Part shown: positions 16,089 to 25,827 of the stretch, in pieces
Layout of the letters: each line of letters opens with the position of its first letter
Position numbering within the stretch: the stretch's first letter is position 1
Assembly: GCA_013150955.1 (NCBI GenBank)
Contig: JAADJD010000012.1
Span: 105,267-169,266 of the forward strand
Direction: 5' to 3'
DNA from: Calditrichota bacterium
GTDB lineage: Bacteria > Calditrichota > Calditrichia > RBG-13-44-9 > J042
Length of the DNA: 64,000 nucleotides
Position numbers and translations under genes: made by a program
The notes under the pieces: generated by a model
The model's database searches: none
What the model was told of the DNA's origin: nothing
The model's input: only the letters and a program-made list of their open reading frames with translations

Positions 16089-19001
16089 ATGTTGACACAA
16101 CTCTTACAGGCCTGGAATCGGTACCTGATTCAGCAGCCTTACTATCAGGATCACTTCATCGTTCAACGCCCGGAATTGGCCGAAAACCTGCTCATCGCTC
16201 TCAATAAAGATTGGTCAGAAACGATTACCATCGTCCCTTTTATTACGGAATTTGTTGAAAGCACCCGCCTGAGTTCCACGCACTTAATGGATTCGCTATT
16301 TGCCCTGTTACGCCTGGTCAACCAGAAAAAGATCCCTCTCTCCCGGCGCCAGGCCACGGAAATTGAACACAATTTGCAAAACCTGATCATTAAACTCAGT
16401 AGCTTTTTCACCTTCACTCGCATCGACATGAACCTGCCCACCCATCCGAAATCGTTCATCCGGATGGTGCAAAACTCCACCCCTCAATTCGAGCTCGACT
16501 CTCAGTTTCGCTTCCGCAAGGTCAACGAAGCACTGCTCCAGAAATTTGGTTATCACAAAAAGGAGTTGCTCCATCAGCATATCCGGCAGCTGTTTACCGA
16601 ATCCAGCCAGACCCTGCTGCGCTATGCCCAGCGGCAGCTGCAGCGCGGCCATCGATACATGATTCGCCTGGAGGTGGAAGCCCGCAGCTCCAAACATCGG
16701 AAATTCCGGGCCATTGTGCAAATCATGCGGGCAGAGGCTGACGATCCAGACATTGCCTACACCGGGCTCATTCAGGATGTTAGCGAAAGCAAAGAAACCC
16801 GCGATCTGGTGTCCCTCCTTTCCCTGGCCCTGGAGAATGTGGGAGACGGCATTGTGGTCATCGAGCCCCACCTGGACGGAAAAATCCTGTACCTCAACTC
16901 CGCCATGGAAAAGCTCAGCGGCTACGAACGTTACCAGCTATACGGCAAACCGTTCTCCACCCTACTCGGCAAACGGGTTCGGAAACGCATCCTTAAAGAA
17001 ATTTTCGAGGAATCCCTGAAAATTGGCTGGAAGGGCGAACTGGTACAGCACCATCGGAATGGAGATAGCTACATCGTGGAGCTGCATACAAAACCGGTGA
17101 AGGATGAAAACGGAAACATAGTGGCGATTGTGGGCATTGAACGGGACATTACCGAATTTAAAGCCGCCCACCTGAAAATTCTGGATCTGGGACGATTCAT
17201 TCAGCAAATCATCAACAATCTGCACCACCTGATCATCGTGACCGACGAGCACTTTCGCATCAAATTCTGGAACGAATCGCTGGCCCGAAAGACGGGATTC
17301 CCTGAGGATGAAGTCATCGATCGGTCGCTTTCTGAGGTGCTTCCGCAACTGATCGACTCCATTCCCCGAGAAATTTTCCGAAAGTCGCGCAAGTCCGCCA
17401 TGCTTTTCAACGAACGGCTGTCCCTCAATTTATTTTCCGAAGAAGAACGCCATTTTCAGGTGTCCATTTCCCATTTTGTGAGTGCCACCCGTGCGGAAAA
17501 TCTCTACCTCTGGGTGCTGGAAGACATCACCGAGGCATTCAAGAAGGATCAGCACATTCGCTTTCTGTCCAAAATTCCCGAAAACAGCCCCATCCTGATT
17601 TTTTCGCTCAATTTGGAAGGCAAGGTCATTTACTCCAACCCCACGGTGACCAAAACCTGTCAGGAACTGGATAACGGGAAAACCTGTCCCCAGAAGCTGC
17701 TACCCAGCACCCTGATGTACGACATTGCCGTGGGCGATTTTACCGCTGGTGACAGTCGCGAATATTTGCATCGCATTGGGGAGCGGGTGTTTCAGTACAT
17801 CGCCTTCCGTCCGGAGGATCTGGATTTCATTTTCCTGTATGGCATTGACATTACCGATCGGCTGGAACTGCAAAATCGGCTGATTCAGACCGAACGCATT
17901 CGGGCCATGGGGGAAATGGCCGCGGGTGTGGCGCACGATTTTAACAATCTGCTGGCGATCATTCTGGGACGAGTGCAACTGCTCAAGCTGAAAACGGAAA
18001 ATCAGGAGTGGGCCCAGGAACTGGAAGTGATTGAAAAAGCGGCCCAGCAGGGTAGCGAGATCGTTCAGAAGTTGCACGAAACCACTCGCCAGAAACGCGA
18101 ACGGCATTTCCAGCCGGTTTCTTTAAGCGAGGTGATTCGCGAAAGCCTGATGTTTTCCATCCAGAAGGTCAAACCCGCGGCCCAGCTCCAGGGCAAGGAT
18201 GTGCACATTCACACGCAACTGGACGATCAGCTGGTGGTGTTTGGCAATCCCATCGAATTAAAAGAACTTTTTACCAATTTGATTTTTAATGCCTTCGATG
18301 CCATGCCTGGCGGTGGCGACCTTTACATCCAGTCCCGCAGAAAAGATGACGATACGGTTGAAATTCGGGTGCGCGATACCGGCATGGGCATTCCCGAAGA
18401 AATCATCCACCGCATTTTTGATCCCTTCTTTACCACCAAGGGGGAAAAGGGTACCGGATTGGGCCTGAGCCTGGTGTACAACATCGTGACTGCCCATCAT
18501 GGAAAAATTAATGTGAACAGCGAGATTCAGAAGGGAACCGAATTTCAGATTGAACTGCCTCTGTCTAAAGAAGCGCTGGAACATAAACCTCAACCCACTG
18601 ATTGCCAGTGCGATGAGAACGGCGAGCTCCGCATCCTGGTGGTCGATGATGAACTGGAACTGCTGGAAACAACGGTTGAAATTTTACGCCTGCAATTCAA
18701 AGAAGTGGACATGGCCCGCAACGGCGAAGAAGCCATCGAGAAGTTTAAAAAGAAAGCCTACGATGTGGTGATTACCGATCTGGGCATGCCGCGCATTTCG
18801 GGGTGGGAGGTTGCCCGCGAGGTTAAGAAATACAATCCCACCGTGCGAACCATTTTAATCACCGGCTGGGGTCAGCAGGCGGAAGCGGAATTAAAGCACC
18901 ATCAGTACGTGGATCTGGTACTGTCCAAACCGTACGACATTCAGAAATTGATGGAAAAGATTCAGAAACTGTCCCATCAGGATCACGCGCTGTCCGAGTA
19001 A
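16089..19001 (+). CDS. Multi-PAS hybrid sensor histidine kinase with C-terminal receiver
   Basis: A 970-aa cytoplasmic-looking kinase with no signal peptide or membrane segment. Residues about 1-125 are helical and unassigned. PAS domains follow at about 130-240, 255-365 (IVVIEPHLDGKILYLNSAME, ending VGIERDITEFK) and 375-485, with a fourth, more divergent one at about 490-600. The histidine is His616 in AAGVAHDFNNLLA. The ATPase part has the N box (NLIFNAFDAM), G1 (DTGMGIPEE), the F box (FDPFFTT) and G2 (GTGLGLSLV). A receiver domain covers about 850-965 (ILVVDDE, phosphoacceptor Asp897 in ITDLGMP, Lys in LSKPYD). Signal and output are unknown; no separate response regulator is adjacent. Confidence 0.93.
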   Translation: MLTQLLQAWNRYLIQQPYYQDHFIVQRPELAENLLIALNKDWSETITIVPFITEFVESTRLSSTHLMDSLFALLRLVNQKKIPLSRRQATEIEHNLQNLIIKLSSFFTFTRIDMNLPTHPKSFIRMVQNSTPQFELDSQFRFRKVNEALLQKFGYHKKELLHQHIRQLFTESSQTLLRYAQRQLQRGHRYMIRLEVEARSSKHRKFRAIVQIMRAEADDPDIAYTGLIQDVSESKETRDLVSLLSLALENVGDGIVVIEPHLDGKILYLNSAMEKLSGYERYQLYGKPFSTLLGKRVRKRILKEIFEESLKIGWKGELVQHHRNGDSYIVELHTKPVKDENGNIVAIVGIERDITEFKAAHLKILDLGRFIQQIINNLHHLIIVTDEHFRIKFWNESLARKTGFPEDEVIDRSLSEVLPQLIDSIPREIFRKSRKSAMLFNERLSLNLFSEEERHFQVSISHFVSATRAENLYLWVLEDITEAFKKDQHIRFLSKIPENSPILIFSLNLEGKVIYSNPTVTKTCQELDNGKTCPQKLLPSTLMYDIAVGDFTAGDSREYLHRIGERVFQYIAFRPEDLDFIFLYGIDITDRLELQNRLIQTERIRAMGEMAAGVAHDFNNLLAIILGRVQLLKLKTENQEWAQELEVIEKAAQQGSEIVQKLHETTRQKRERHFQPVSLSEVIRESLMFSIQKVKPAAQLQGKDVHIHTQLDDQLVVFGNPIELKELFTNLIFNAFDAMPGGGDLYIQSRRKDDDTVEIRVRDTGMGIPEEIIHRIFDPFFTTKGEKGTGLGLSLVYNIVTAHHGKINVNSEIQKGTEFQIELPLSKEALEHKPQPTDCQCDENGELRILVVDDELELLETTVEILRLQFKEVDMARNGEEAIEKFKKKAYDVVITDLGMPRISGWEVAREVKKYNPTVRTILITGWGQQAEAELKHHQYVDLVLSKPYDIQKLMEKIQKLSHQDHALSE

Positions 19002-19049
19002 CCCTGCTCCCACCGCCGGGTGGATCCACCACCTTCCTTACCGGGAACG

Positions 19050-19235
19050 TTATTCTTCCAGGGGCTGCGCCTCTTCAATAATCATATTGGGGATGTCGTC
19101 TTCCACAAGATAAACCAGCTTACACTGCTGGCAAATCAATTTGCCGCGGGTGTCATCCTGGGGATCGGGCTGGTATTCCAGCTCCCCTTTGCATTTGGGG
19201 CAAACCAGAATTTCCAGCAGTCGGGAATCCAGCAT
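19050..19235 (-). CDS. Trm112 family protein
   Basis: A 61-aa Trm112/YcaR-type protein: [16 protein letters not shown], then [20 protein letters not shown], with a CPKC and a CQQC pair that can form a zinc-ribbon site. In eukaryotes and archaea Trm112 activates methyltransferases; bacterial members are poorly characterised. The ribosome site (GGGAGGA) supports the ATG. It lies between the sensor kinase, on the opposite strand, and repeat R5. Confidence 0.88.
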   Translation of the reverse strand: MLDSRLLEILVCPKCKGELEYQPDPQDDTRGKLICQQCKLVYLVEDDIPNMIIEEAQPLEE

Positions 19236-19284
19236 GTGTCGTCTTCCTCCCTAATTAAATTCAAGTGGGCTGTTTTTCTTTTTT

Positions 19285-19455
19285 AACCCAGATTATGTTT
19301 TAGCCTACGAATGACACGAATGAACACCAATAAAACCAATAAAATCCATCGGATTGTGTCTGGATGAAAAGGTGTTCCAGGGTTTATTCGCGATTTTGTC
19401 GATATTTTTTGGTTTCATTCGCATGATTCGCGGCTTCATGCATTATTAGGGTTTA
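19285..19455 (+). repeat. Intergenic repeat R5 (full forward copy)
   Basis: A complete forward copy of the dispersed element (left end CCCAGATTATGTTTTAGCCT, core CCATCGGATTGTGTCTGGAT, right end CATTCGCATGATTCGCGGCT and GCATTATTAGGGTTTA). It fills the gap between the Trm112 gene and accA. Confidence 0.92.
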
Positions 19456-19516
19456 ATCGACAAAACCGGCGCCATTCACGTGCACCAGTAGCCAGCCGAA
19501 AATCCCGAATGGAGCG

Positions 19517-20485
19517 TCATTCTTTCCAGAATCCCATGCGGGCAAATTTCTCCACCCGTTTTTCGATTAACTCCTCGGGTGGAATCTTTACCAGTCGACG
19601 CAGTTCTTCCAGAATGAATTTTTTCAGGGTAGCGGCTGCCTGATCATAATCCCAGTGGGCACCTCCCGGCGGTTCGGGAACAATGCGATCGATCACCCCC
19701 AGTTCCAGCAGATCGGGGGCGGTTAACTTCATGGCCTCGGCAGCCTGAGGCGCCTTGGCATTGTCCCGCCACAAAATGGCCGCACATCCTTCGGGAGAAA
19801 TCACCGAATACCAGCAGTTTTCCATCATTAAAATCACGTCGCCAACACCAATCCCCAGCGCGCCACCGGAGGCGCCTTCTCCGATGATGGCAATGACGAT
19901 GGGCACCGGCAGGTGGGACATCTCCAGCAAGTTCCGGGCAATGGCCTCGGCCTGTCCCCGCTCCTCGGCGCCAATACCCGGATAAGCCCCCGGCGTATCG
20001 ATCAACGAAATGACCGGCATGTTAAACTTGGCCCCCATCTTCATCACCCGAAGCGCCTTGCGGTAGCCCTCCGGATTGGACATCCCGAAGTTGCGGTACA
20101 GGTTCTCCTTTACATCCCGTCCCTTTTGCTGGCCGATTATGACCACCCGAAACTCTTCCACCTGGGCAATGCCTGCAACCAGTGCGGGATCGTCCGCAAA
20201 ATGCCGATCGCCATGTAATTCAATAAAATCGCTGGCCATGCGCTGAATATAATCCAGCGTGTACGGCCGATCCGGATGTCGGGCCAGCTGCACCCGCTGC
20301 CAGGGCGTTAATTTGGAATAAACATCCTTGCGTAAGGCTTCAACCTTTTTTGTCAGGCGGGCAATGTCTTCGGTTAAATCCACTCCGGTCTCACGGGCAT
20401 ATTCTTCCATTTCGGCAATCTTTTTCTCCAGCTCCACAATCGGCTTCTCGAAATCGAGAATCATGCGAAAATTTTTCTTCAGCAT
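19517..20485 (-). CDS. accA: Acetyl-CoA carboxylase carboxyltransferase subunit alpha
   Basis: A 322-aa AccA. The N-terminal coiled segment ([20 protein letters not shown]) is followed by the crotonase-fold carboxyltransferase domain: [36 protein letters not shown], the acyl-CoA/biotin site [20 protein letters not shown], and [15 protein letters not shown]. With AccD it transfers the carboxyl group from carboxybiotin to acetyl-CoA, forming malonyl-CoA for fatty acid synthesis. Length and motifs are standard. accD, accB and accC are not in the window. Confidence 0.97.
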   Translation of the reverse strand: MLKKNFRMILDFEKPIVELEKKIAEMEEYARETGVDLTEDIARLTKKVEALRKDVYSKLTPWQRVQLARHPDRPYTLDYIQRMASDFIELHGDRHFADDPALVAGIAQVEEFRVVIIGQQKGRDVKENLYRNFGMSNPEGYRKALRVMKMGAKFNMPVISLIDTPGAYPGIGAEERGQAEAIARNLLEMSHLPVPIVIAIIGEGASGGALGIGVGDVILMMENCWYSVISPEGCAAILWRDNAKAPQAAEAMKLTAPDLLELGVIDRIVPEPPGGAHWDYDQAAATLKKFILEELRRLVKIPPEELIEKRVEKFARMGFWKE

Positions 20486-20550
20486 CCAACCCTCTGTATT
20501 TTATCCCCCACAAATTTAAACGCTAAAACTAAGGCGTTAAATGGGTATTG

Positions 20551-21270
20551 TCAATACTTACCAAAAAGACTCAGGATTTTCAACTTCCACACCATAAATG
20601 CCGCTTCGAACATGATTTTTTTGGACATTTTGGACTTCCCCACGGTGCGGTCGTAAAAAATGATCTGGATTTCCTTAATCCGGAATCCGCGCTTCCAGGC
20701 CTTAAAATTCATCTCAATCTGAAAAGAATACCCATTGGACTTGACCTCGTCCAGAGGAATGGCCTCCAGCACCTCCCGCCGGAAACACTTGAATCCGCTG
20801 GTACTGTCTTCCAGGGGCAATCCCGTAATGTACTTGGTGTACTTGTTGGCCATAACACTTAAGGCCAGACGTCGCAACGGCCAGTTGATGACGTTGACCC
20901 CACGCAGGTACCGGGAGCCGATCACCAGATCCGCCTCTTTAATGGCCTCCAGAAAGTTGGGGATCTCCCGGGGATCGTGGGAGAGGTCGGCATCCATCTC
21001 GAAGATATACTTGTAGTCCCGTTCCAGCGCATATTTAAATCCCTGAATGTAGGCCGTTCCCAGTCCCAATTTTCCGGGACGCTCCATTAAAAATACATGG
21101 GGATTTTTCTGCTGGTAGGCTTTTACAACCTCGGCGGTGCCGTCCGGTGAGTTGTCATCAATAACCAGAACATCCAGACCGGGAATGTTTAAATCAAAAA
21201 TAATGTCCAATAATTTGCCAATATTTTCCCGTTCATTATACGTGGGCACAATAACCAGTATTTTTTCCAT
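20551..21270 (-). CDS. Polyprenol-phosphate mannosyltransferase (DPM1-like, GT2)
   Basis: A 239-aa GT-A fold glycosyltransferase. The N-terminus is the DPM1/GT2 signature (VIVPTYNERENIGKLL, then VIDDNSPDGTAEVV), with a DAD motif for the metal-sugar nucleotide (FEMDADLSHDP) and GSRYLRGVNVINWPLRR and STSGFKCFRREVL later. It would move mannose from GDP-mannose to a polyprenyl phosphate, giving the lipid-linked donor used by membrane mannosyltransferases. It lacks the C-terminal membrane helices of some relatives. The DUF2723 protein encoded at 25828-28647 is a plausible user of its product. Confidence 0.9.
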   Translation of the reverse strand: MEKILVIVPTYNERENIGKLLDIIFDLNIPGLDVLVIDDNSPDGTAEVVKAYQQKNPHVFLMERPGKLGLGTAYIQGFKYALERDYKYIFEMDADLSHDPREIPNFLEAIKEADLVIGSRYLRGVNVINWPLRRLALSVMANKYTKYITGLPLEDSTSGFKCFRREVLEAIPLDEVKSNGYSFQIEMNFKAWKRGFRIKEIQIIFYDRTVGKSKMSKKIMFEAAFMVWKLKILSLFGKY

Positions 21271-21286
21271 AAGCGCCGAATCATCC

Positions 21287-22180
21287 TCACTTGCTTAGCG
21301 TTGTCTTCAGGTACACCAGACTCTCTTTTAATGTTTTCGGGTGGAATCCCAGTTCCTGAATGGCTTTATCTATTTTTAATCCGGCCTTGAACGGTCGGGG
21401 GGCTTGTTGTTGGAGTTGATCGGTGGTGATCGGGGTGATCAGGGAGGGATCAAAACCAAAGGTTTCGGCAATTTGAACCGCCATCTGGTAACGGTGCACA
21501 AAATCGGCACCGGAAATATGAATCACGCCTAGAAACGGTCGATTCAAAATAAGATGAATCCCCTCAGCCAGATCATCCACCAGAGTGGGGGTGTTGTACT
21601 GATCGGTAACCACCCGAATGGGTTTCCCCTGCTTCAGGTTCTGATACACCCACAAAAAGAAGTTGGATTTGACGTCCACCCCCACCCCATAAACCACGGA
21701 AGTGCGCACAATGGTAAAGGGAATACCCGATGCCTTAATCACATTCTCCGATGCCAGCTTGGCCTTGCCATAATAGCAGGGGGGATTGGGTCGATCGTCC
21801 TCACGATAAGGGCCATTCTTCCCATCGAAAATATAATCTGTTGAAATGTGAATGAGTTGAATCATTCGATTTCGGGAGGCGTGCACCAGATTTTCCACGC
21901 CCTTGACGTTCGCCCGCCAGCAAGCCTCTTTTTCCACTTCGCAGGCATCCACGTTGGTAAATGCCGCCGCATTGATGATCACATCGGGCTGAAAATCCTC
22001 AATCACCGCCTTACACTCGCGGTATTTCTCAATGTTCAGGGGACGATATTGGAAGGTTGGGGACTGCAACACCGGCTTTTCTGCCCGCGCCGTGGCCAGC
22101 AACTCATAATCTTCGATGAGCGCGGTAATGAGCTTTTGCCCCAGCAAACCATTGGCACCGGTTATTAACACCCGTTTCAT
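21287..22180 (-). CDS. RmlD-like NAD(P)-dependent sugar reductase
   Basis: A 297-aa extended short-chain dehydrogenase/reductase. It has the nucleotide-binding GANGLLGQKL motif, DVIINAAAFTNVDACE, the STDYIFDG segment and the catalytic YYGKAKLASE (Tyr-x3-Lys), as in dTDP-4-dehydrorhamnose reductases. The C-terminal half is also RmlD-like (GVIHISGADFVHRYQMA). The substrate may be dTDP-4-keto-rhamnose, but rmlA, rmlB and rmlC are not present, so this is left open. It sits 16 nt upstream of the polyprenol-phosphate mannosyltransferase, and the two are likely cotranscribed. Confidence 0.85.
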   Translation of the reverse strand: MKRVLITGANGLLGQKLITALIEDYELLATARAEKPVLQSPTFQYRPLNIEKYRECKAVIEDFQPDVIINAAAFTNVDACEVEKEACWRANVKGVENLVHASRNRMIQLIHISTDYIFDGKNGPYREDDRPNPPCYYGKAKLASENVIKASGIPFTIVRTSVVYGVGVDVKSNFFLWVYQNLKQGKPIRVVTDQYNTPTLVDDLAEGIHLILNRPFLGVIHISGADFVHRYQMAVQIAETFGFDPSLITPITTDQLQQQAPRPFKAGLKIDKAIQELGFHPKTLKESLVYLKTTLSK

Positions 22181-22425
22181 CTTCCATTCCCGAATTTTCG
22201 ATGAAACTCGAATTGAGCTCCTGCCCGCAAATTTTAAATATCTTCAAAAAATGGCGCGAACGTCTGCACAATCCTCCCGCACCACAAAAAATTCTACCTT
22301 ACTTGAAAACGCTGTCGCCGTTCAGAAAAGTAAATTAATCCATCAAAATCCCGATGAAAAATATTCTTTCACCAAAAAGGCAATTCTAAACGCAACATCG
22401 CCCTTTAGAAACGATCCCCCTCCTT

Positions 22426-23343
22426 TCAGGAGGAGAGCTGACGCAGCCGTTCCATCACCTCTTTCAATCGATACATCTCCGTGGAACCGGGTAAGGCGGC
22501 ATTGGCGGCGGCCACCAGATTGGCATACTCCACCGCATTGGGGATGTCCCCGTGCTGCAAATACGCGGCAACAAAACCGGCCCCAAACGCATCGCCACAT
22601 CCCGTGGTATCCACAATCCGGGGAACAGTAAATGCGGGGAAGGCCTTACTGCCAATAATGCCGTGACTTTCGTACACCACCACCGCGCCATTGCCTGCCT
22701 TCGTCACCAGAAGCACCTGATCGTTCCGTAAAAACGTTTTGTGAAATTCCACCTCACTCAATGTATTGGGGGAAATGATGCGAAACTCTCGTTCATTCAT
22801 CTGTAAAAAGCGGGGAATGCGAATCCATTCTTCCACATCCTCGGGGCGCCGGGGAAAACGCCGTCCCAGATCGTCAATTCCCATGAGCAGGAAATGAATA
22901 TCCAGATAAAGCCTGTCCCCTGCGGCCTGCCCAATCTGGCGAAACACGTCCAGCGTAATGTCCCACCCGGTGATCATGTTGACGATCACCATATCGGCAT
23001 CCATGAACGGTTCCACATGGTGCCATTCCAGCGGTGGGAAATTAAACAGGGCTTTTTCCCGCCGCTCTTCGGGAGAGATGTATTCCAGAATCACCTTCTG
23101 ATTCTTCTGATCGATGGCCACCAGACCATCGGGCACAATATTCGGCCGTTTGGACAGGATGGCCTGAACCTGCTCGCTGATGTCCTGTCCCACGTACGAG
23201 ACCGGGACAATCTGATCATTCTCCCCCAGCAATTCGGAAAGAATGATGATGTTGTAAAATACCCCCCCCAGACTTTCAATCGCCACCCCTTTAAAGGGCA
23301 GGATTAGATCCTTGTTAATCGTCCCAATAACGGTAACTTTCAT
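22426..23343 (-). CDS. PfkB-family carbohydrate or nucleoside kinase
   Basis: A 305-aa ribokinase-fold kinase. The N-terminal GG-type motif is weak (GVAIESLGGVFYN). The C-terminal signature is clear: VDTTGCGDAFGAGFVAAYL, where the GCGD Asp is the catalytic base. The phosphate acceptor cannot be named. The start codon overlaps the purE stop by 4 nt (ATGA). Its partnership with purE may point to a nucleoside or ribose substrate, but that is only context. Confidence 0.9.
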   Translation of the reverse strand: MKVTVIGTINKDLILPFKGVAIESLGGVFYNIIILSELLGENDQIVPVSYVGQDISEQVQAILSKRPNIVPDGLVAIDQKNQKVILEYISPEERREKALFNFPPLEWHHVEPFMDADMVIVNMITGWDITLDVFRQIGQAAGDRLYLDIHFLLMGIDDLGRRFPRRPEDVEEWIRIPRFLQMNEREFRIISPNTLSEVEFHKTFLRNDQVLLVTKAGNGAVVVYESHGIIGSKAFPAFTVPRIVDTTGCGDAFGAGFVAAYLQHGDIPNAVEYANLVAAANAALPGSTEMYRLKEVMERLRQLSS

Positions 23344-23807
23344 TTAGGTAGCCTGCATTTGTTTTGTTTGAAAGTTTCCAGTTTCTGGGCCACTTCGGGA
23401 TGGGACAGGGCAAGAATCTGGGCAGCAAAAATGGCGGCGTTCCGCACCCCGGCTTTTCCGATGGCCATGGTCGCCACAGGGACACCAGCAGGCATCTGCA
23501 CAATGGCATAGAGGGCATCCACTCCCTGCAGATCGCTTCCCGCCAGGGGCACACCAATGACCGGCAGCGAGGTATAGGCAGCGATCACTCCCGGCAAATG
23601 CGCCGCCATGCCCGCACAGGCAATAATGGCCCCATATCCATCGGCCCTGGCTTGCGAGGCAAACTGCTGCACGGCATCCGGCGTTCGATGCGCCGACATG
23701 ACCCGAACATCGGCCTCTATTCCAAAATATTCCAGATATGGCAACGCCTCTTCCACAACCGGGCGATCCGATTCGCTCCCCATGATCACGGCAACCTTTG
23801 GCTTCAT
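23340..23807 (-). CDS. purE: N5-carboxyaminoimidazole ribonucleotide mutase
   Basis: A 155-aa class I PurE: VAVIMGSESDRPVVEEAL, the conserved MSAHRTPD, then ACAGMAAHLPGVIAAYTSLP and GVPLAGSDLQGVDALYAIVQ, with MPAGVPVATMAIG. It isomerises N5-CAIR to CAIR in purine synthesis, a step usually paired with PurK. purK is not adjacent; instead the gene sits between a DUF4837 lipoprotein gene and a PfkB kinase gene with 4-nt overlaps at both ends. Confidence 0.95.
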   Translation of the reverse strand: MKPKVAVIMGSESDRPVVEEALPYLEYFGIEADVRVMSAHRTPDAVQQFASQARADGYGAIIACAGMAAHLPGVIAAYTSLPVIGVPLAGSDLQGVDALYAIVQMPAGVPVATMAIGKAGVRNAAIFAAQILALSHPEVAQKLETFKQNKCRLPK

Positions 23808-24850
23808 TCAGCGGCTTCCTCCATTTTATCCTCTTTTTTTCCTAAATTTTCCTGAAAGGTGTAGGCCATCACCTCCAGCTGATCCAGAAATACCTTCTTC
23901 CGCTGACCAATGGCCTGAACGTAGAAGTCAATCATAAACACAATACGATTTTCTTTATCGACAAAGGTGATGTTTCGAAAAGGCCCACCAATGATGTATT
24001 TGGGATTTTTCCAGGTTCCCTCCAGCCGATAGGCCGGAAATCCCTTAAAGGTAATGCGTCGACCAAACGTTTCCTCTTCCACCACCACATCGCCCTCATA
24101 AATCTTGGCCGCCAGCCGGTTGCGTTCATCGATAATCCACCGTGGGGTGATTTGCATATCTTCTGTGTAGGGCACCCAGTGTACAAACAAAGAACGATCG
24201 GGATTCAACCGGCGCAACCATACATAGCCTTCTTCCAGACTTTCATCCGCCAGGAAATAGTCATGCTGTACCCGAATGGTAAACGGGAAATGGGTGCGGA
24301 TGTACTCCTCAAGCTCCTTGTTCTCGTAACGGGCGTATACAAAACGCTTCAACCGCTGATAGTAAGAGCGTTCAAAATCCTGGTAAATGACATCTCCAAA
24401 ATCGTAAATGCGCTGGATCATATCTTCTTTGGTGGGAGCCACCAGAAACAACACATACTGCTCCAGCGCCCATACATCCTTTTTGGGGATGTAGAAGTAA
24501 TCGCCCTTCATAACGCCCTGGATGATTTCCTCCGACAACAGCGCTTTTACATTGGCCGATACCGGCTCCTCGCTATTCAGGCGAGCCAGGAAAAAGATAT
24601 TTCGGAATTTCTTGTAGGTATCGAAGCGCTCAAACGGTCGCCATTTCACCAGATATTCCGGCTCCAGCACCGGGGTGCGGTATTCCTTGGCAAAAATATC
24701 CCGAATGGCATCCTCATATTCCAGCCAGTCCAATGAATCGGCAAATACATAGATTTCATCGAACTCGCCCTGGCTATCCGGCTTCACACCGCACTGCTGA
24801 AAAAACACCAGCGCAACCAGCACCAGCAAAACGGTTTTGATGGCATTCAT
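23804..24850 (-). CDS. DUF4837 family lipoprotein
   Basis: A 348-aa lipoprotein with signal peptide LVLVALVFFQQC (lipidated Cys 20) followed by GVKPDSQGEFDEIYVFADS. It has the DUF4837 pattern of long alpha/beta stretches (EPEYLVKWRPFERFDTYKKF; YGDVIYQDF-like helices; KNPKYIIGGPFRNITF near the end). The family is typical of Bacteroidota and relatives and has no assigned function. It overlaps the genes on both sides by 4 nt (ATGA), so it belongs firmly to this operon. Confidence 0.82.
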   Translation of the reverse strand: MNAIKTVLLVLVALVFFQQCGVKPDSQGEFDEIYVFADSLDWLEYEDAIRDIFAKEYRTPVLEPEYLVKWRPFERFDTYKKFRNIFFLARLNSEEPVSANVKALLSEEIIQGVMKGDYFYIPKKDVWALEQYVLFLVAPTKEDMIQRIYDFGDVIYQDFERSYYQRLKRFVYARYENKELEEYIRTHFPFTIRVQHDYFLADESLEEGYVWLRRLNPDRSLFVHWVPYTEDMQITPRWIIDERNRLAAKIYEGDVVVEEETFGRRITFKGFPAYRLEGTWKNPKYIIGGPFRNITFVDKENRIVFMIDFYVQAIGQRKKVFLDQLEVMAYTFQENLGKKEDKMEEAAE

Positions 24851-25815
24851 TGTTGATTTACCTCGATTTGTTGGTCTTTCTGGGTTCGATAAAATATTAA
24901 AAAAATGCCCCCGATGCCACTCATCAACATGGGTACCAGGGTATTTAAAAAGGACAGAGACAACGCCTCTGCCGGTGTTAAACCAATGCGGGTTAACAGA
25001 AAAACATACCCGGAATCGCGTACCCCCAGACCATTGATAGACGGCAGTAATCCCAACAAGAATGCCACCGGGATAACCAGAAGCAAAAATTGAAAACTGA
25101 CCTGCTGCAGGTTCAACGATTGGGCCAGTAGATAGTTCATAAAAATGAACAGAATCTGGCTGCTAAGCGAGAACAGGAACGTGATGGCAATTCGCGATTT
25201 ATGGGTTCGGAACACGTGAATGCTATTCAGCACCCGATTGAGCCGATTGCCCAGATTCAGAAATTCGATTTTTTCAAAGATCTGAACCATCCAGCGGAAG
25301 AAACGCGTGTTGAGCACCAGGCCAAACCCAAGAACAACCAAAGTTAACATGGACAGGGTCACATAGACAATACGCCAGGTATGAAAATGCTGCAAGACCC
25401 AGAATAAAGAAAAGGCGGCCAGACTTAACGTGGCCAGTAAACCCAGCAGGCGTTCAAAGAGTACGATCCCAACGCTTTCGGCCCGCCGATCACTGAGGCG
25501 GGCCACATTGTACGCCCGGCTGATGTCCCCACCAATGGTTGTGGGCAAAAAATTGTTGAAAAAATAACCGATAAAATAAAAAATCAATAATTTCTTATAT
25601 CCCGGACGAATGTCCACCGTTTGCAGCAACAGCTTCCAGCGCCAGGTTAAAAATAGCAATCCCACAAAAAAAGCTCCCAGCGCAAAAAGAAAATACAGAC
25701 CATTCACCTGGCGCAGGGTGGCATAAATTTTCGAAATATCCGCCAGATAAATCAGGTAACCCAGCAGGCCTATGCTGACCGCAAAACGGACAATTTGCAG
25801 TATGATCTTTTTCAT
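24847..25815 (-). CDS. Lysylphosphatidylglycerol-synthase TM region / UPF0104 protein
   Basis: A 322-aa integral membrane protein with about eight hydrophobic segments. It shows the UPF0104 (YbhN/AglD-like) pattern: FLTWRWKLLLQTV, FNNFLPTTIGGDISRAYNVA, ESVGIVLFERLLGL, then LLGLLPSINGLGVRDSGYVF. It lacks the C-terminal aminoacyl-transfer domain of MprF, so lipid lysylation is not implied; related stand-alone proteins occur with lipid-linked sugar pathways. That fits its neighbours, a GT117-like protein and a GT2. Confidence 0.88.
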   Translation of the reverse strand: MKKIILQIVRFAVSIGLLGYLIYLADISKIYATLRQVNGLYFLFALGAFFVGLLFLTWRWKLLLQTVDIRPGYKKLLIFYFIGYFFNNFLPTTIGGDISRAYNVARLSDRRAESVGIVLFERLLGLLATLSLAAFSLFWVLQHFHTWRIVYVTLSMLTLVVLGFGLVLNTRFFRWMVQIFEKIEFLNLGNRLNRVLNSIHVFRTHKSRIAITFLFSLSSQILFIFMNYLLAQSLNLQQVSFQFLLLVIPVAFLLGLLPSINGLGVRDSGYVFLLTRIGLTPAEALSLSFLNTLVPMLMSGIGGIFLIFYRTQKDQQIEVNQQ

Positions 25816-25827
25816 CCAGCCACAAAA

